Part shown: piece after piece, positions 12,606 through 23,775 of the stretch
Numbering within the stretch: position 1 is the first letter of the stretch
How the letters are laid out: every line of letters begins with the position of its first letter
NCBI GenBank assembly: GCA_025917655.1
Contig: CP084615.1
Span: 2,728,001 to 2,792,000, forward strand
DNA from: Chlorella sorokiniana
Lineage: Eukaryota > Chlorophyta > Trebouxiophyceae > Chlorellales > Chlorellaceae
Direction: 5' to 3'
DNA: 64,000 nucleotides
Translations under genes and position numbers: made by a program
The notes under the pieces: generated by a model
The model's input: the letters and a program-made list of their open reading frames with translations, nothing else
What the model was told of the DNA's origin: nothing
The model's database searches: none

Positions 12606-12764
12606 GCTTCGGTGGGGCAGCAGCGGCGGTGGTGGCCAGGCGGCGGCGGCGCTGCTGACGGGCGCCTACTGTCGTGCCGCGTGCATGTCGAAACTTTTGT
12701 ACCGCTGTGATTTTCTTAAACGCACCCCCTGTCCGCTACCTGCACTCACACAGGGAGCTGCCAT
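9762..12764 (-). CDS. SET-domain protein-lysine methyltransferase, LSMT/SETD3-like, with hydrophobic insertion
   Basis: SET methyltransferase of the Rubisco-LSMT/SETD3/SETD6 class, probably plastid-targeted. N-terminal SET elements: KLTQAYFGELRGGQALADI and GEVFVTVPRGAALVV. The iSET part reads VWGYVEQLPRSIDTPVRW and SWEDFLWAVENVRSRAFSGP. The SAM/substrate pocket motif is LCPVVDSLNHSS (about 10910-10950), followed by the conserved VYISYGKQSNGSLLQYYSF. The C-terminal part resembles a short Rubisco-substrate-binding domain and ends in a basic tail. Between SRAFSGP and the NHS motif lies an exon (about 11216-11334) encoding two hydrophobic stretches (LGLVLGLGGAYSVW and LNAGIAALLFNIIYDALL), unusual for the class. 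I start at 12764: exon 1 reads MAAPCVSA and splices in phase to RQQRRRRLATTAAAAPPKP, a transit-peptide-like region with a serine run encoded by a CTG/CAG repeat (about 12575-12604), then KDYLAWAEQAG. The start is less certain than the SET domain. Confidence 0.8.
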
Positions 12765-13343
12765 CCCAAAAGACAGCCTGCTTGCGTTGTGGCAATGTGC
12801 GGGAATATCGAGGTTTGAAAACCAATGTGGCACTTTGCGAAAGCGCTGCAATGGAGTCTGCCACGCCCTGCCCAATTGGAAGGCAGCACAGAGGATGAGG
12901 TGGCGACTTGCGCGCGAACTGCAGCCCATCGGGCGGGAAGTTGTGCTGCATTGGGCGATCAAAACCCATCGAACTTTAGTCAAGCTCTACAAGCGTTGTT
13001 GGTTGCGACGGGCGGCAGCTCCTGCACCCACCCCTCGGCTTGGGCGCCTGCTGCGCATTGAAATACAATTTCCCCGCTGACAGCAATCATCTGGTCCCCG
13101 AAAATCGTGTTGCATCAGCCACAGAGGTCTCACACTTGGAGAGGCCCGAGCCCTGCCAGAATGGCTCTGCAGCAAGCCATCTTGCAGTGCAGCGCGGGAC
13201 AGCAGCAGTTGGTGACGATCGCCAGCAGGCAGAGCCTTGGCAGCACAGGTAGGGGCTGCTGCCGCCTGCCACGGCGGTGCCCCGCCAGCTTTGCCAGTTA
13301 CTGATTTGGAATGAGGCCTACAACGATTATGTGCTGAGGTGCG
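12765..13343. promoter_or_regulatory. Divergent intergenic region between SET-domain gene and KAS II
   Basis: About 580 bases between two head-to-head genes, lower in GC than either. It must hold both promoters and 5' leaders. Short ORFs on both strands lack coding character. No specific motif can be assigned. Confidence 0.45.
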
Positions 13344-16300
13344 ATGCGTCCGCAACATGACTTAAAGCTACCATGCGCACTCACCCCTATCCCTCGCAAA
13401 GCCGGCCGCCGGCCAGCAGCGCTGCTCCCGCGGCGGCAGCGGCGCGCGTCAGCCGTGGCGGCTGCGGCGGCAACGGAGGCCCCTCCTCGCCGCGTGGTCG
13501 TGACCGGCCAGGGGGTGGTGTCTAGCCTGGGCCACGACCCCGATGAGTTCTACAACAACCTTCTAGCGGGCAAGAGCGGCGTCAGCATGATTGAGGGCTG
13601 GGACACAGGTGGGCGGCCGAGGGCAGCTGAGGGACGGCAGCAGGTGGTCTTCCAGTGTCTCAAGCGCCTATTGTTTCAGGCACAGCGCAGTCAGAACACA
13701 CAGCTCTCCATAAAGAGGGGGTTCAGTGTTACCCTACAGACCAGCTCAGGCGCTCGCAATCCTCTGCAGTATTGCACCCTCATCCGCCGATCTTGCGTGC
13801 ACTTGCGCCCTTGCCCGCAGAGGAATTCAGCACGCGGTTTGCGGGCCAGATCAAGAGCCTGGACACCGACGGGTACATCCTCAAGAAGTGGGAGAAGCGG
13901 ATAGACGTAGTCATGAAGTGAGCCCGGGGGGTGGCGGGGGTGGGTGGGGGGGGTATATGCGGTATGCAAGAAGGCATGCACGACTGTTAGTGGGAGGCGG
14001 AGGTGTGTGGTGTTCAAACAGGTGCAAGGGTGGAAGTGTCCACCAGCTGAAGGGATTCCAGCGGTCTGGGCCAGAGTCGCTCAGCCACTCGGTCTCTGAG
14101 TTCGCTTCTGGGACCTTCCAGCGGCGTTGGCTGCGCAGTTCGCATGCCCGCTTTGGTTCGTCACTCGCTGGACTGCTTCTGTGCTGCAGGTACATGATGG
14201 TAGCTGGCAAGAAGGCGCTGGGGGACTCGGGTCTGCACTGGGAGGGGCCGGAGCTCAAAGACCTTAACCGGCAGCGCTGTGGCATCTTGATAGGTGTGCC
14301 ACGGTGGCGGTTGTGCTTGCTGCTGGCGCTTGGGGGCCTGGGAACCGACGGGCTTGCAGACAGGCTTCAGCCACCAGCACGCCCAGCAGGGCGACAGGGC
14401 CCCAAGCCGAGGCCCCCTTCCTGTCAGCTGCTGCCCGCTGCGCGCCCGGTGCACACCTCACGCACACCCCAGCCAGGAAGATCCCCTGCACCCTCCCCGC
14501 AACCTTTGTACCCCTCCCATTCCCTCTTCGGTCCCGGCAGGCACCGCCATGGGCGGCATGGCCACCTTTGCCACGGCGGTGGAGTCGCTGTGCACGAGCT
14601 ACAAGAAGATGAACCCCTTCTGCATCCCCTTTGCCATCCAGAACATGGGTGAGCCTCGCGAGGCTTGCTCGTGCAGCGCCAGCGCCGGCGTTTTTACAAT
14701 GGGGTGTGCCCCGGCCAGCCAGCCGCGCAGCCTGCCACGCTCCTCCCTCCTGCAGGGCGCTGGTGTGCGGCCGCCCTACCCCAGTGCCGCGTGCTGCCCT
14801 GCCCCTCATCGCGCCCGTTTGTAAACATGAACATACTGCCTCTCGCAGGCGGCGCCATGCTGGCGATGGACCTGGGCTTCATGGGGCCCAACTACCCCAT
14901 CGCCACCGCCTGCGCCACCGGCAACTACTGCATCCTCAGGTGAGGCGAGGCTGCCAGGATGGGGTGGCTGGAGGCGGTCGCAACGTATTATGCTGCGTGA
15001 GGGGCTGCTGGGAGAGGAGGCGTGAACAGCGATTTGCAGCGGGGTGACGACGGTTGCTGGGGAGGCAAGGGCGACACCTTGTATGAGCACCTCATGAGGC
15101 CCTGCCACCTTAAAACGTCACCAAGCTCCTGCCTCTCGCTCACTGACATGCAGCGCCGCCGAGCACATCCGGCGGGCGAGGCCGACCTCATGCTGGCGGG
15201 CGGCTCCGAGGGGGTGGTCATCCCCTCCGCCATCGGCGGCTTCATCGCCTGCAAGGCGCTGTCCAAGCGCAACGAGGACCCCGCGGCGGCGTCGCGCCCC
15301 TGGGACCGCGACCGCGACGGCTTCGTCATGGGAGAGGGGGCAGGTGGGTGCAATGCAGGGCCCGGGTTTGTGCAGCTCTGCGGTGCAGAGTCTGTGCTTG
15401 GTCGTTGCTGCTCCCCGTTGAATGTACGGGGAGGGCGATGGGTTGGATGCGGGTAGGGGGAATAAGTGGCTGGCGGGTTGCGGGAAGGGCGCGCAACATA
15501 GGCCCAGGCCGCTCTGGCGGTGGCCAACAGCCCGCGCTTCGGTGCTCCTCCATGCTCTGTCTCGTTTTACTGCTCACTGTATGTTGCTCACTCTTGCTTT
15601 GGTGCTCACTGGAGTCCTACCCACCTTCACCCTCGCTTGTACTGTCCACATGTACTGCCCCTCACAGGCGTCCTCGTGCTGGAGGAGTATGAGCACGCCA
15701 AGGCGCGGGGGCCCCCATCCTGGCGGAGTTTGTCGGCGGCGCTTTCACATGTGATGCTCACCACATGACGGAGCCCGAGCCGAACGGCAAGGGCGTGATC
15801 CTCTGCATTGAGCGGGCGCTGGCGAGCGCGGGGTGACGCCCGAGGAGGTGGGGCCAAGGGGCTGCGGGGTTTTGTGTGTGCCCAGCAAGCCCAGGATCCA
15901 GGCGACGTCGGCCTGCCAGTAGCAAGCAAGGCGGCGTGGCTGTCAGCGCGGGTCCGAACCCGCACCCTCAGCCCCTCCCAGGAGTGGTGCCTGCTCGTTT
16001 GCAGCTCTACACCTGTTTCGACTTTTTCTGTATCTTGTATCGACCCCCTTCCTTGCCAGGTGGCTTACGTCAACGCCCACGCCACCTCCACCCCCGCCGG
16101 TGACATGGCAGAGTACCGCGCCATCACCACCGCCCTGCCCCACAAGAGCCTGCGCATCAACTCCACAAAGTCGATGATCGGGCACCTGCTGGGCGCGGCG
16201 GGGGCGGTGGAGGCGGTGTCGGCGATCCAGGCGCTGCGCACAGGTGCGCCCCGCAGTGCACTGGCAGCACTCGCTGAACCGTGTTTGGTGCATGTGACGC

Positions 16301-16719
16301 CAGAGGGGGATGGCCTCTGTGCCCCCCGCTGTTGGGTGGAGATCCCTACGCGGCGCGATTGAGCATGCCTCCGCTGCCGCAGCCACCACGCGCCGCCAAT
16401 CCTGCCGCTCTTCCCCTGCGCACACTCTGCGTTTGGTTCCCAGCCACGGTTTCCTCTGAGACCTGATTGTTTCCGCATCTCGGCCGCTGAGTTGCGTGGT
16501 GCATGCCCATCAACTGCCAGTCGCTCCGCGTCTCCACCACCCCCTGCAGGCTACCTGCACCCCAACCTCAACCTGGACAACCCCGAAGAGGCGGTTGACC
16601 TGAGCGTGGTGGTGGGCAAGGAGAAGCAGGCGTGGGACGGCGAGGGCGTGGTGCTGTCCAACTCCTTTGGCTTTGGCGGCCACAACAGCTGCATCATGTT
16701 CCGCAAGTTCAAGGAGTGA
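13344..16719 (+). CDS. KAS2: Plastid 3-ketoacyl-ACP synthase II (KAS II, FabF type)
   Basis: Condensing enzyme of plastid fatty-acid synthesis that extends acyl-ACP with malonyl-ACP, in plants mainly C16 to C18. Residues 1-50 form an Arg/Ala-rich transit peptide before [18 protein letters not shown]. The active-site cysteine is in [12 protein letters not shown], the histidines in [11 protein letters not shown] and [16 protein letters not shown], and the terminal motif is [39 protein letters not shown] and the Leu/Ala-rich [10 protein letters not shown] favour KAS II over KAS I. Exons: 13344-13608, 13821-13917, 14190-14293, 14541-14648, 14849-14939, 15154-15343, 15668-15847, 16060-16243, 16550-16719. 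All junctions are GT-AG and in phase. Exon 7 loses frame twice, at G runs near 15708 and 15835. One extra G at each restores conserved sequence, so these look like assembly errors. Confidence 0.93.
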
Positions 16720-17372
16720 GCTGCGCGCAGCCGGAGCGGGCAGCATGTGAGGCTGCCTGGTCGATTTCCACGAAGCGAGCACCTGTTTCCATTGCCATCT
16801 CTCCATGTTGCACATTGACTTCATCATTTACCCGCCTGCCATTTCGTTGCGGTTTGGGGTCCTGAACCCTTGCGCTCAAGCCGTCCCTGTTGCGCCGCAC
16901 CTTGCCCCTGCCTGAAGCCGGCCGCCATTGTGCACTGGCGTGTTTCAACACTTGGGAGTTCTACCTGCCCTTTCCCGATACTTGCATGACCTCGAGGATG
17001 ACCAATGCAACATTCACAATGTGTTGCTGTGCGTGCAAGAGCAGCAAAGTGCTGGCCCCGTTCGTGAGAGCTACGCAGAGGCTGCAGAACATGCTGTGAC
17101 CGCTCGTGGCATATGTGTGTATGCAGTCGTTATCATAACACTGGTTTCGTGGCGGAAAATTTTGGTCCCAACACAAAGTGCCGACCCCACGCTCTGAGCA
17201 TGGCACAGAGCCCCCAGGCAGAGCGGTGGCGGCCATGCTGGGAGCGCTGCCATCTTTCCGACCTGGGAAGGCGTCCTTGGGCGCGATCGCGCCCAATTGT
17301 GGACAGCGCAACACTGCTTGACCCATCCGTGGACAGGAGGGCCAGATAGAACAGCACTCGTACGCGCGAACC
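16720..17372. other. Intergenic region between KAS II and second SET-domain gene
   Basis: KAS II 3' UTR followed by the promoter region of the next gene, both on the plus strand. The stretch is mixed in GC, with short ORFs only and no conserved motif. It contains the small inverted repeat GGGCGCGATCGCGCCC around 17279-17294, of unknown meaning. Confidence 0.45.
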
Positions 17373-20300
17373 ATGGCGGGAGCAGCGCTGGCAGTCAGGG
17401 CTCCGGCCTGCAGCCGGGCAGCATACGCTGGATCGCAGTCTCGCCGAGGCTTGCAGCGGCCCACCAAGGGCGGCCTCGCTCCCAGGGCCATCCCCGCCCC
17501 TTCTGCGACCGTGGAGAGGCCGAGCGAGATGATGAAGTGGCTGCAGGTGCCGACATCAGCTGAAGTCGCAAATTTGCGCCCCGCGAGCGCAAGCACACTG
17601 AGGCTGCCGCCGCTCGTTGCTGCCGCCTGTGGACGCGCCACCCCTGCTCAGTGTTGCCACTCCCCCGCCCGTCGTACTGCCTCCCTGCAGGAGTCTGGCG
17701 CCCCGAGCAGAAGGTCCAGCTACAGACGGTGGTGCGTGAGGGGCGGGAGGTAGACTTGACGGTGGCGGCGGCGCCGCTGCAGCCCGGCGACATTGCGCTG
17801 CGCATCCCGGAGCACCTCATTGTGACCCTGGACCGCGTGCTGGAGGACAACACGCTGGCGGAGCTGCTCACAACCGGCAAGCTGAGCGGTGAGCACCCAG
17901 CAAGCCCGAAGAAGCCTGGGCCAAGCTGTCACGCAGCACCCACCTCTGCCTGTTCTCGTGCCGCTGCTTGCGGGGCGCACTGGTGCTGGCCACAACGCCA
18001 CCTTGTTGTTTTGTCTGTGCTGCGCCCGTACGCAGAGCTGGCCTGCCTGACGCTGTACCTGGCCTATGAGAAGAAGCGGGGCACGGAGGGGTGCTGGTAC
18101 CGCTTCATCAAGGAGCTGGACCGCATGCAGGGCCGTGGCTCGCAGGTGCGCGGCGGCCACCAGCATGCCACCTCAGCGCAAGCCTTGCAGCCCGCCTGGC
18201 TGCACTGCTGCCCCCTGGAGGCGCTAGATGCGGATGTCACAGATGGGCGTGAGGAGCCATGCCTGCTAAGCTCCTCCTAGCCAAGCCGCGGCGCCCCCGG
18301 CCCCACACTGCCCTCCCTGTGTGGCTGCGCAGGGCGCCAAGTCGCCGCTGCTGTGGGATGAGGGCCAGGCGGCGGAGCTGCTTGCGGGGTCGCCGGTGGT
18401 GGGCGAGATCGAGGCGCGGCTGCAGGTGGGCAGGGCAGCAGCAGCGGTGGTTGTCCAAGCTCTGCCTGCAGCCTACTTTCTCGCATTCCGCAATCGCCTG
18501 GCAGCATTGCGGCCGCCCTCTCGCGCAAGCCTACGCCCTGTGCGCCCACATGCACAGCTCAGTTCCAAGTGGCTGCATGCGCCGCCTGATCAGTGCGCCG
18601 CTGCTTGTACCGCTGCCTGTACCGCTGCCTGTACCGCAGGGCATCCAGAAGGAGTACGAGGAGCTGGACACGGTCTGGTTCATGGCCGGCTCCCTTCAAC
18701 CGCCAGCCCTTTGCGCCGCCCACCGAGCAGTTCTCCTGGCCCGTCTTCAAGCAGGCCTTCACCGCCGTGCAGTCGTCGGTGGTGCACCTGCAGGGAGTGC
18801 CCCTGGGGTGCGTGGCTGCCGGGCTGGCGGGGGCCCCGGATGCCCCTCGCCCCTGTGCCGCCCGCCTTGCTTGCAAAGCCTCGCTCCTGGCTGCTTGCCT
18901 GCCCACCGTTGCCTTGTGCCTGCGACGCCGCGGCCTGCGACGCCTCGTTGGGCTGGCTTAGGAATCTGCCTGCGCAGAGCGTGCCAGGGTGTCCATGAGT
19001 TGTTGATCTGCCGCGCTGCGTCGCTGTTTGCGGGTGCCCGCTGTGTTCTGCGCTCCTCCTGACGCCCCCATGCACCCCCGGCCACCATCCCGCTGCAGCA
19101 AGCGCTTTGCGCTCGTGCCGCTGGGGCCGCCACTGCTGACGTACAGCAGTACGTCCAAGGCCATGCTGCGCTTTGATGCCGCCTCGCATGAGGTGCAGCT
19201 CACGGTGGACCGGGCGTACCAGCCGGGCGAGCCTGTGACGGCGTGGTGCGGGCCGCAGGTGCGTGGTGTGGGCGCTGTGCCAGCTCGCGTGTCTTTGCCG
19301 CTGGAGCACCGTCCCTCGCACGCCTTCTGCGCACACCTCCCCTCCTTTGTTTAGGGCCTGTGCTGGCTCCATAATATCCCTCCTAGTTGGCTTCAGTTTG
19401 ACGCCCACTGCCCGCTTGTTCTTCTGTGCAGCCCAACAGCCGCCTGCTGATCAACTACGGCATCGTGGACGAGAACAACCCGTACGACAAGCTTCCGCTG
19501 TCGGGTGAGCAGGGGGCGGGTACGGTGTGGTGGTGAGTCATGCCTGCTGGAGCCTGCACCCTTGCCAGGTCGGCAGGCCGCGGCGGGGAAACAGGCGCTC
19601 CACGGCAGAGCATTGCCACCTTTCAGTGCCCTATTTGTTTTGCAGCAGCCTTCCCGCACCCCTGCGCCCTCGCAAGCTGCGTGTTGCACCACGCACGCTG
19701 CCGAGCCATCCCAATGCACCGCTGTACTGCAGTGACCATTCCCAGCGACGACCCGCTGTACCGTCTGAAGCGTGACAAGCTGGCGGAGCAGGGGCTCAGC
19801 ACGCAGCAGGCACGTTGTGCGCTTGCAAAACCCAGCTTCACCTCGTGCACCGATGGCTGCTGGCTTGAGGCTGGCACCTGCATCCCTTCTGTTTCTGTCC
19901 GTCCCTTGCCGTCAGCCTCCTTGCCTCTTGCGCTCATTGCTCCCCATCTCCTCCCGGCCCCCCTGCAGACTTTTCAGCTGCAGGCGTCGACGCCGCTGCC
20001 CCCCAGCTGCTGCCCTACCTGCGCCTGGTGCACGCCACTCGCGAGGCGGACATACAGGCGGTGCAGTGGGACGAGGCAGTAGCGCCCGTGGCCCCGAAAA
20101 CGAGCTGGCAGTGCTGAACCAGGTGGGAGGCATACGCTTGGGGTCTCTTGCTGCGCTGGAGGCTGCCGAGGGGGTGCAGGGCCTGCTGCTTCACTGCAGC
20201 CCAGGGGCTCCGTCCTTGACGCCAAGCAGTGCTGTGCCTCCATTGAGCAGCACTCACTGCAGCCCAGGGGCTCCGGCCTTGACGCCACGCAGTGCGGTGC

Positions 20301-20643
20301 CTCGATCGAGGAGCACCCGCCTGTGTTCTTTAAGTGGTTGTTTTATGCAGCGCCTGTCCCCTCGCCAGGCTGGCCCACCAGCTTGCTGACTGCGCTGGCC
20401 ACCCCCCTCCCCCACGCAGTTGGTCACGGTGCTGAAGCTGCGGCAGGCGCGGTACAAGACGAGCATCGAGCAGGACGAGGCCATCATCGCCGACCCCGCA
20501 TACGGCCCGCGCCCCACCGTGGCCGCCCGCTTGCTGCGCAGCGAGAAGCGCATCCTGCAGGCGTCCCTGGACGCCGTGCTGGCGCTGCCGGGGCGGCAGA
20601 GGCGGCATCGCACGCCCCTTGACGACCGCCATCAAGATGGAGT
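17373..20643 (+). CDS. Plastid SET-domain protein of the Rubisco LSMT-like family
   Basis: Protein-lysine methyltransferase-like protein with SET and Rubisco-substrate-binding domains, resembling the plant plastid family typified by Arabidopsis At5g14260 (recalled, not searched). A transit-like N terminus (MAGAALAVRAPACSRAAYAG) precedes MMKWLQ and then KVQLQTVVREGREVDL. Later exons read IALRIPEHLIVTLDRVLEDN, LACLTLYLAYEKKRGTEG, FSWPVFKQAFTAVQSSVVHL, KRFALVPLGPPLLTYSSTSK, PVTAWCGPQPNSRLLINYG, VDENNPYDKLPLS and a helical C-terminal domain ending near TTAIKME. INYG replaces the NY motif of the SET pocket. The canonical NHS motif is not seen, so catalysis is uncertain. Exon 1 is 17373-17546 and exon 2 starts at 17691. 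Frame slips at C runs near 17703, 18695, 20095 and 20620 again look like single-base homopolymer errors. I take 20643 as the stop after the last slip; this end is provisional. Confidence 0.78.
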
Positions 20644-21116
20644 GACCGGTGGGATGCACTACGGATGCGCTGCATGGATGGCAGCCCCTGGTAGCTACGG
20701 CCTCCTAAGGGCGAGGTCTCCAAACGGCGCCGTATCGTGCCTCACATCGCCCTCTTTCGCACCCAGAGTTTGCCCGATGGCGTGCTGCGCCTTGCAGGCC
20801 TGATGAGCTCTCTGCACCCTTCGCCTGCACCAAGTTTTCCCTCCCCCGCTTCTCCTTGGAACTGTATATTAGACAGATGATTTTCTGGATCGGCACTGTT
20901 TTTCTGCATCAGTTGTCCTAGTCTGCTTTCGTAAACAGCCTGATGGAGGTGCTCAATGGATTCGACGCATGTCGAGCGTGCTGCGTCCCTTCCCTAGCCA
21001 ACATTCAAAGACGAGGGCGGGTTGAAGCGCTCTGGCTATCCTGTCTTGCTGCGTCGACCTCCATACCATTTGCCTGCGTTCCCACAGCTGTGCAGACCGC
21101 AGCTGGGGCGACAGCA
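20644..21116. other. Intergenic region upstream of the SANT/Myb gene
   Basis: 3' flank of the SET gene and 5' flank of the next plus-strand gene. It contains an AT-richer patch near 20840-20940. No ORF with coding character and no recognisable site. Confidence 0.45.
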
Positions 21117-21975
21117 ATGGCAGCGGCTGCGCAGGCGCACCAACAGCATGCAGCGCCGCCTCAATGCGGCGATCAAGAGCTGCAGGAACGTCTGGCTTGG
21201 GTACGGCAAATGAGGAGGAAGTTCAGCCCGGAGGGGATGTGCGGGCCAGACGGGGAGATCGATCAGGCCTTCTTCAAGCCCAAGAACATCATCATCCGCT
21301 TGAAGGATGACGAGAAATGGGGCCAAGCCCAGCGAGAGGCGCTGTACAAGGTGCGTGGTGGCGGGCAAGGACGCCGCTTTCCTGCAAGGAACGGCAAGAA
21401 ACAGCCCTTGCCAGCTGTGCCGCTCGCCTTAATGCACGCCCCCGCGACTGTTGCTTGCCTGCAGGGATTGGAGCGCTTTGGAGTGGGCAAGTGGCGGGAG
21501 ATGATCCAGGCGTTTCCAGAGCTGGGGCGGTACAAGGACACGGATGTGCGGGTGCACGCGGGGCGGCTGCTCGGCGCGCAGTCGCTGGCTCGCCACGTTG
21601 GGTGGAAGGGTGAGCGGCTGGCTGCGATTGGAGCCTGTTGACGGCCCCCTTGCCACTCTCAGCATGGGGCCGAACAGCAACGCCCTGCTTCCGGCCTTGC
21701 TGAAGCCCCGGGCTGAATGTTAGGGGTAGGACCCACGCGGGCGACCTCTTCGCCAGCCTCACCCCACCCCCACTCGCCATGCCGCCGCAGGCGACCGGGC
21801 GGCGGTTGACGCGCAACGGGAGCTGCACCTGCGCATCGCAGAGGCAACGGCCTGCTTGAAGAACGGGGTGCTGGTGGAGAATGACGAGGGCGCGGTGGCT
21901 GCTTACCTGGCGCAGCGCCCGGAGCTGGCGGCACGCATCGGCGGCGGGGCGGCGGGGCGCTGCACTGAGGGCTGA
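21117..21975 (+). CDS. Small SANT/Myb-like domain protein
   Basis: Three exons (21117-21350, 21465-21609, 21791-21975) with in-phase GT-AG junctions encode about 187 residues. After an Ala/Gln-rich start (MAAAAQAHQQHAAPP) comes LQERLAWVRQMRRKF, then FFKPKNIIIRLKDDEKWGQA, then a single SANT/Myb-type helix-turn-helix: EALYKGLERFGVGKWREMI with QAFPELGRYKDTDVRVHAGR and LLGAQSL. The C terminus is helical (LHLRIAEATACLKNGVL). One repeat with spaced Trp/Phe is typical of SANT modules that bind DNA or histone tails. The specific role is unknown. An open frame extends upstream to 20943, but the Ala-rich Met at 21117 looks the better start. Confidence 0.75.
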
Positions 21976-22355
21976 TGCAGGCGCCCAGTGCCGCTCCACG
22001 GCCTGCTTCCGCGCTGCGTCTCTGCAGTGACATCCTATGAATGGGGGTCCCTACTCCAGCGGGAAAATCGGTATGAAAGGTGTGCAGCACAAAATGCGCA
22101 GTGATGCTGGGTAAGAAAAGGAAGCGTGAGTCAGTTGCCAGCGGTAATGCACCTCCTTTAGTAAAATACAGGCAGCATACAATGCAGGTGGCAAAAGTAC
22201 TGAGTTGCCACGTCCAGGTAGGAGGAAAACCGGTGGTGGCGGCAGCTGACGGAGGCGGCAAGGAAAGCTCGGCACATGCATTCCTTGGCATATGTCCGGT
22301 GCCACGATACAAAAGGGCAGTTTCTTTTGATTTCATTGAACCCTTTGCGCAGAAG
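21976..22355. other. Region upstream of ADAT3; 5' leader or extra N-terminal coding
   Basis: AT-richer stretch between the SANT gene and ADAT3. One plus-strand frame stays open from 22080 into the ADAT3 gene, so part of this region could encode an N-terminal extension. Its composition and lack of conserved sequence suggest promoter and 5' leader instead. Confidence 0.4.
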
Positions 22356-23775
22356 ATGGGAGCAGGCACGGCCGCCTCGCCCATCCCTCAGTTTGGCGAG
22401 CCCATTCCGGTGCCCGCCAGCAGCGATCCAGTACTGGAACTCATAGACTTCCATGCAGCAAACGTGGAGCCCCGGCTCGGCGGCCAGCTGATGAAGGCGC
22501 TGGCAGCGGCGGCACCGCTCGACGGCCTGCCGCACGTGAAGCGAATACGCAAGGTGGCAGACTCCCAGCCACCTGTCCTTCACATCCTTCTGTGCCCGGT
22601 GGATTGGAAGGCGCAGCAGCAAGCTGGGCAGGACTGCGGCAGCGATCAGGCAGGGGAGCAGCAGCAGGCGGCAGGTGATGCGGAGCAGCAGAACCACGCG
22701 CACGGCGGCTGCCAGAGCCCCGAGCTGCCGCCGGCTGTGATGACGATTGCAGAGCAGCATGGCCTGCAGCCCTTCATCGCGCAGGTGCGGGCGGCTTGGC
22801 ATCTGCTGCCTGGCGGGCTGTGCAGTGCAGGGCCTGCTGTCCAGTTGTGTGACACCTGGCAAGCTGACTGGTGTGCTGCTGCGCTCCGCAGGTTCCCCGC
22901 CATGCGCCGCTGACGCGTTATCAGATGCAGGAGTGGTCGCAGCACTGGCCACTGCACTGGCGACCGCCCGACCCTGCCGCCCTGGCCGCGATGCAGCCGC
23001 CGCCGCCCAAAGAGGCGGCCGCAATGCAGCGGCACATGGCGGCGGTGTGGCAGCTGGCCACTGAAAACGCGGCGGCAGGCGGCGTGGCCAATGCCTGCCT
23101 GATTGTGGATCCCCAGCGCGATGCCGTGGTGGCACAGGCCGTGGACGCGACCCACAGCCACCCGCTGCAGCATGCGGCGATGGCCGCCATCGCTGCGGCA
23201 GCCGAGTGGCAGCTGCGGGTGTGGCCGCCCGAGGCGGCGGCGCCCGTCGGCGGCAGCACAGCGGGCAACAGCCAGCAAGCGGAGTCTGATGGCAAACGGC
23301 GGCGCCTGGACGGGCAGACGGATGTGCGCGACGCTGCTGCCGCCGCCTCAGACCAGCGGGAGCAGCCAGCAGGTCAGCAGGGGGTGGGCGGTGCAGCCAG
23401 CTGGGTCCCTGCAGAGGCTGGGAGTGGCTGCCCAGGCACGAACCCTCCATCATCGTCATCATCACCAGCAGCAGCAGCAGCAGCAGCGGGGGAGGCCGAG
23501 GCCGCTGGCCAGGCAGCACCAGGGCCCCGCCCTACCTCTGCACCGGCTACGACTGCTACCTGCTGCGAGAGCCCTGCGCCATGTGCGGCATGGCCCTCGT
23601 GCACAGCCGCCTGCGCCGCGTCGTCTACAGCGCCCCCGACCCCTCCCTCGGCGTGCTGGGCGGCGCCTGCAGGCTGCACGCGCAGCGCAGCCTCAACCAC
23701 CGCTATGCAGTGTACCGCCTGCCGCTGGTGGGGGTGGGAGGCGGTGCGGCTGGCGGGCCTGACGCAGCCAAGTGA
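22356..23775 (+). CDS. TAD3: tRNA-specific adenosine deaminase subunit ADAT3/TAD3
   Basis: Non-catalytic partner of ADAT2/TAD2 in the enzyme that converts adenosine 34 of tRNA to inosine. The N-terminal domain has [10 protein letters not shown] and [12 protein letters not shown], as in ADAT3. Exon 2 (from 22892) begins [20 protein letters not shown]. The deaminase domain has [19 protein letters not shown], the zinc-ligand region [13 protein letters not shown], and [20 protein letters not shown] with the PCAMC cysteines, then [15 protein letters not shown] and [11 protein letters not shown]. In HPLQHAAM the position of the catalytic Glu (HAE in active subunits) is Ala, as expected for the ADAT3 pseudo-subunit, where Val is usual. 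A Ser/Ala/Gln-rich linker (about 23290-23510) interrupts the domain. One frame slip at a G run near 23523 fits the homopolymer pattern. Confidence 0.9.

Noticed and set aside
13344-16719. KAS II as a pseudogene because of two frame breaks
   Set aside because: All nine exons, splice sites and catalytic residues are intact, and both breaks are single missing G in G runs, as in many other genes here.
22158-23519. Long minus-strand frame of about 450 codons
   Set aside because: It is antisense to the ADAT3 gene and is a typical Arg/Pro/Ala/Cys-rich shadow of GC-rich coding sequence; the plus strand carries conserved ADAT3 motifs.
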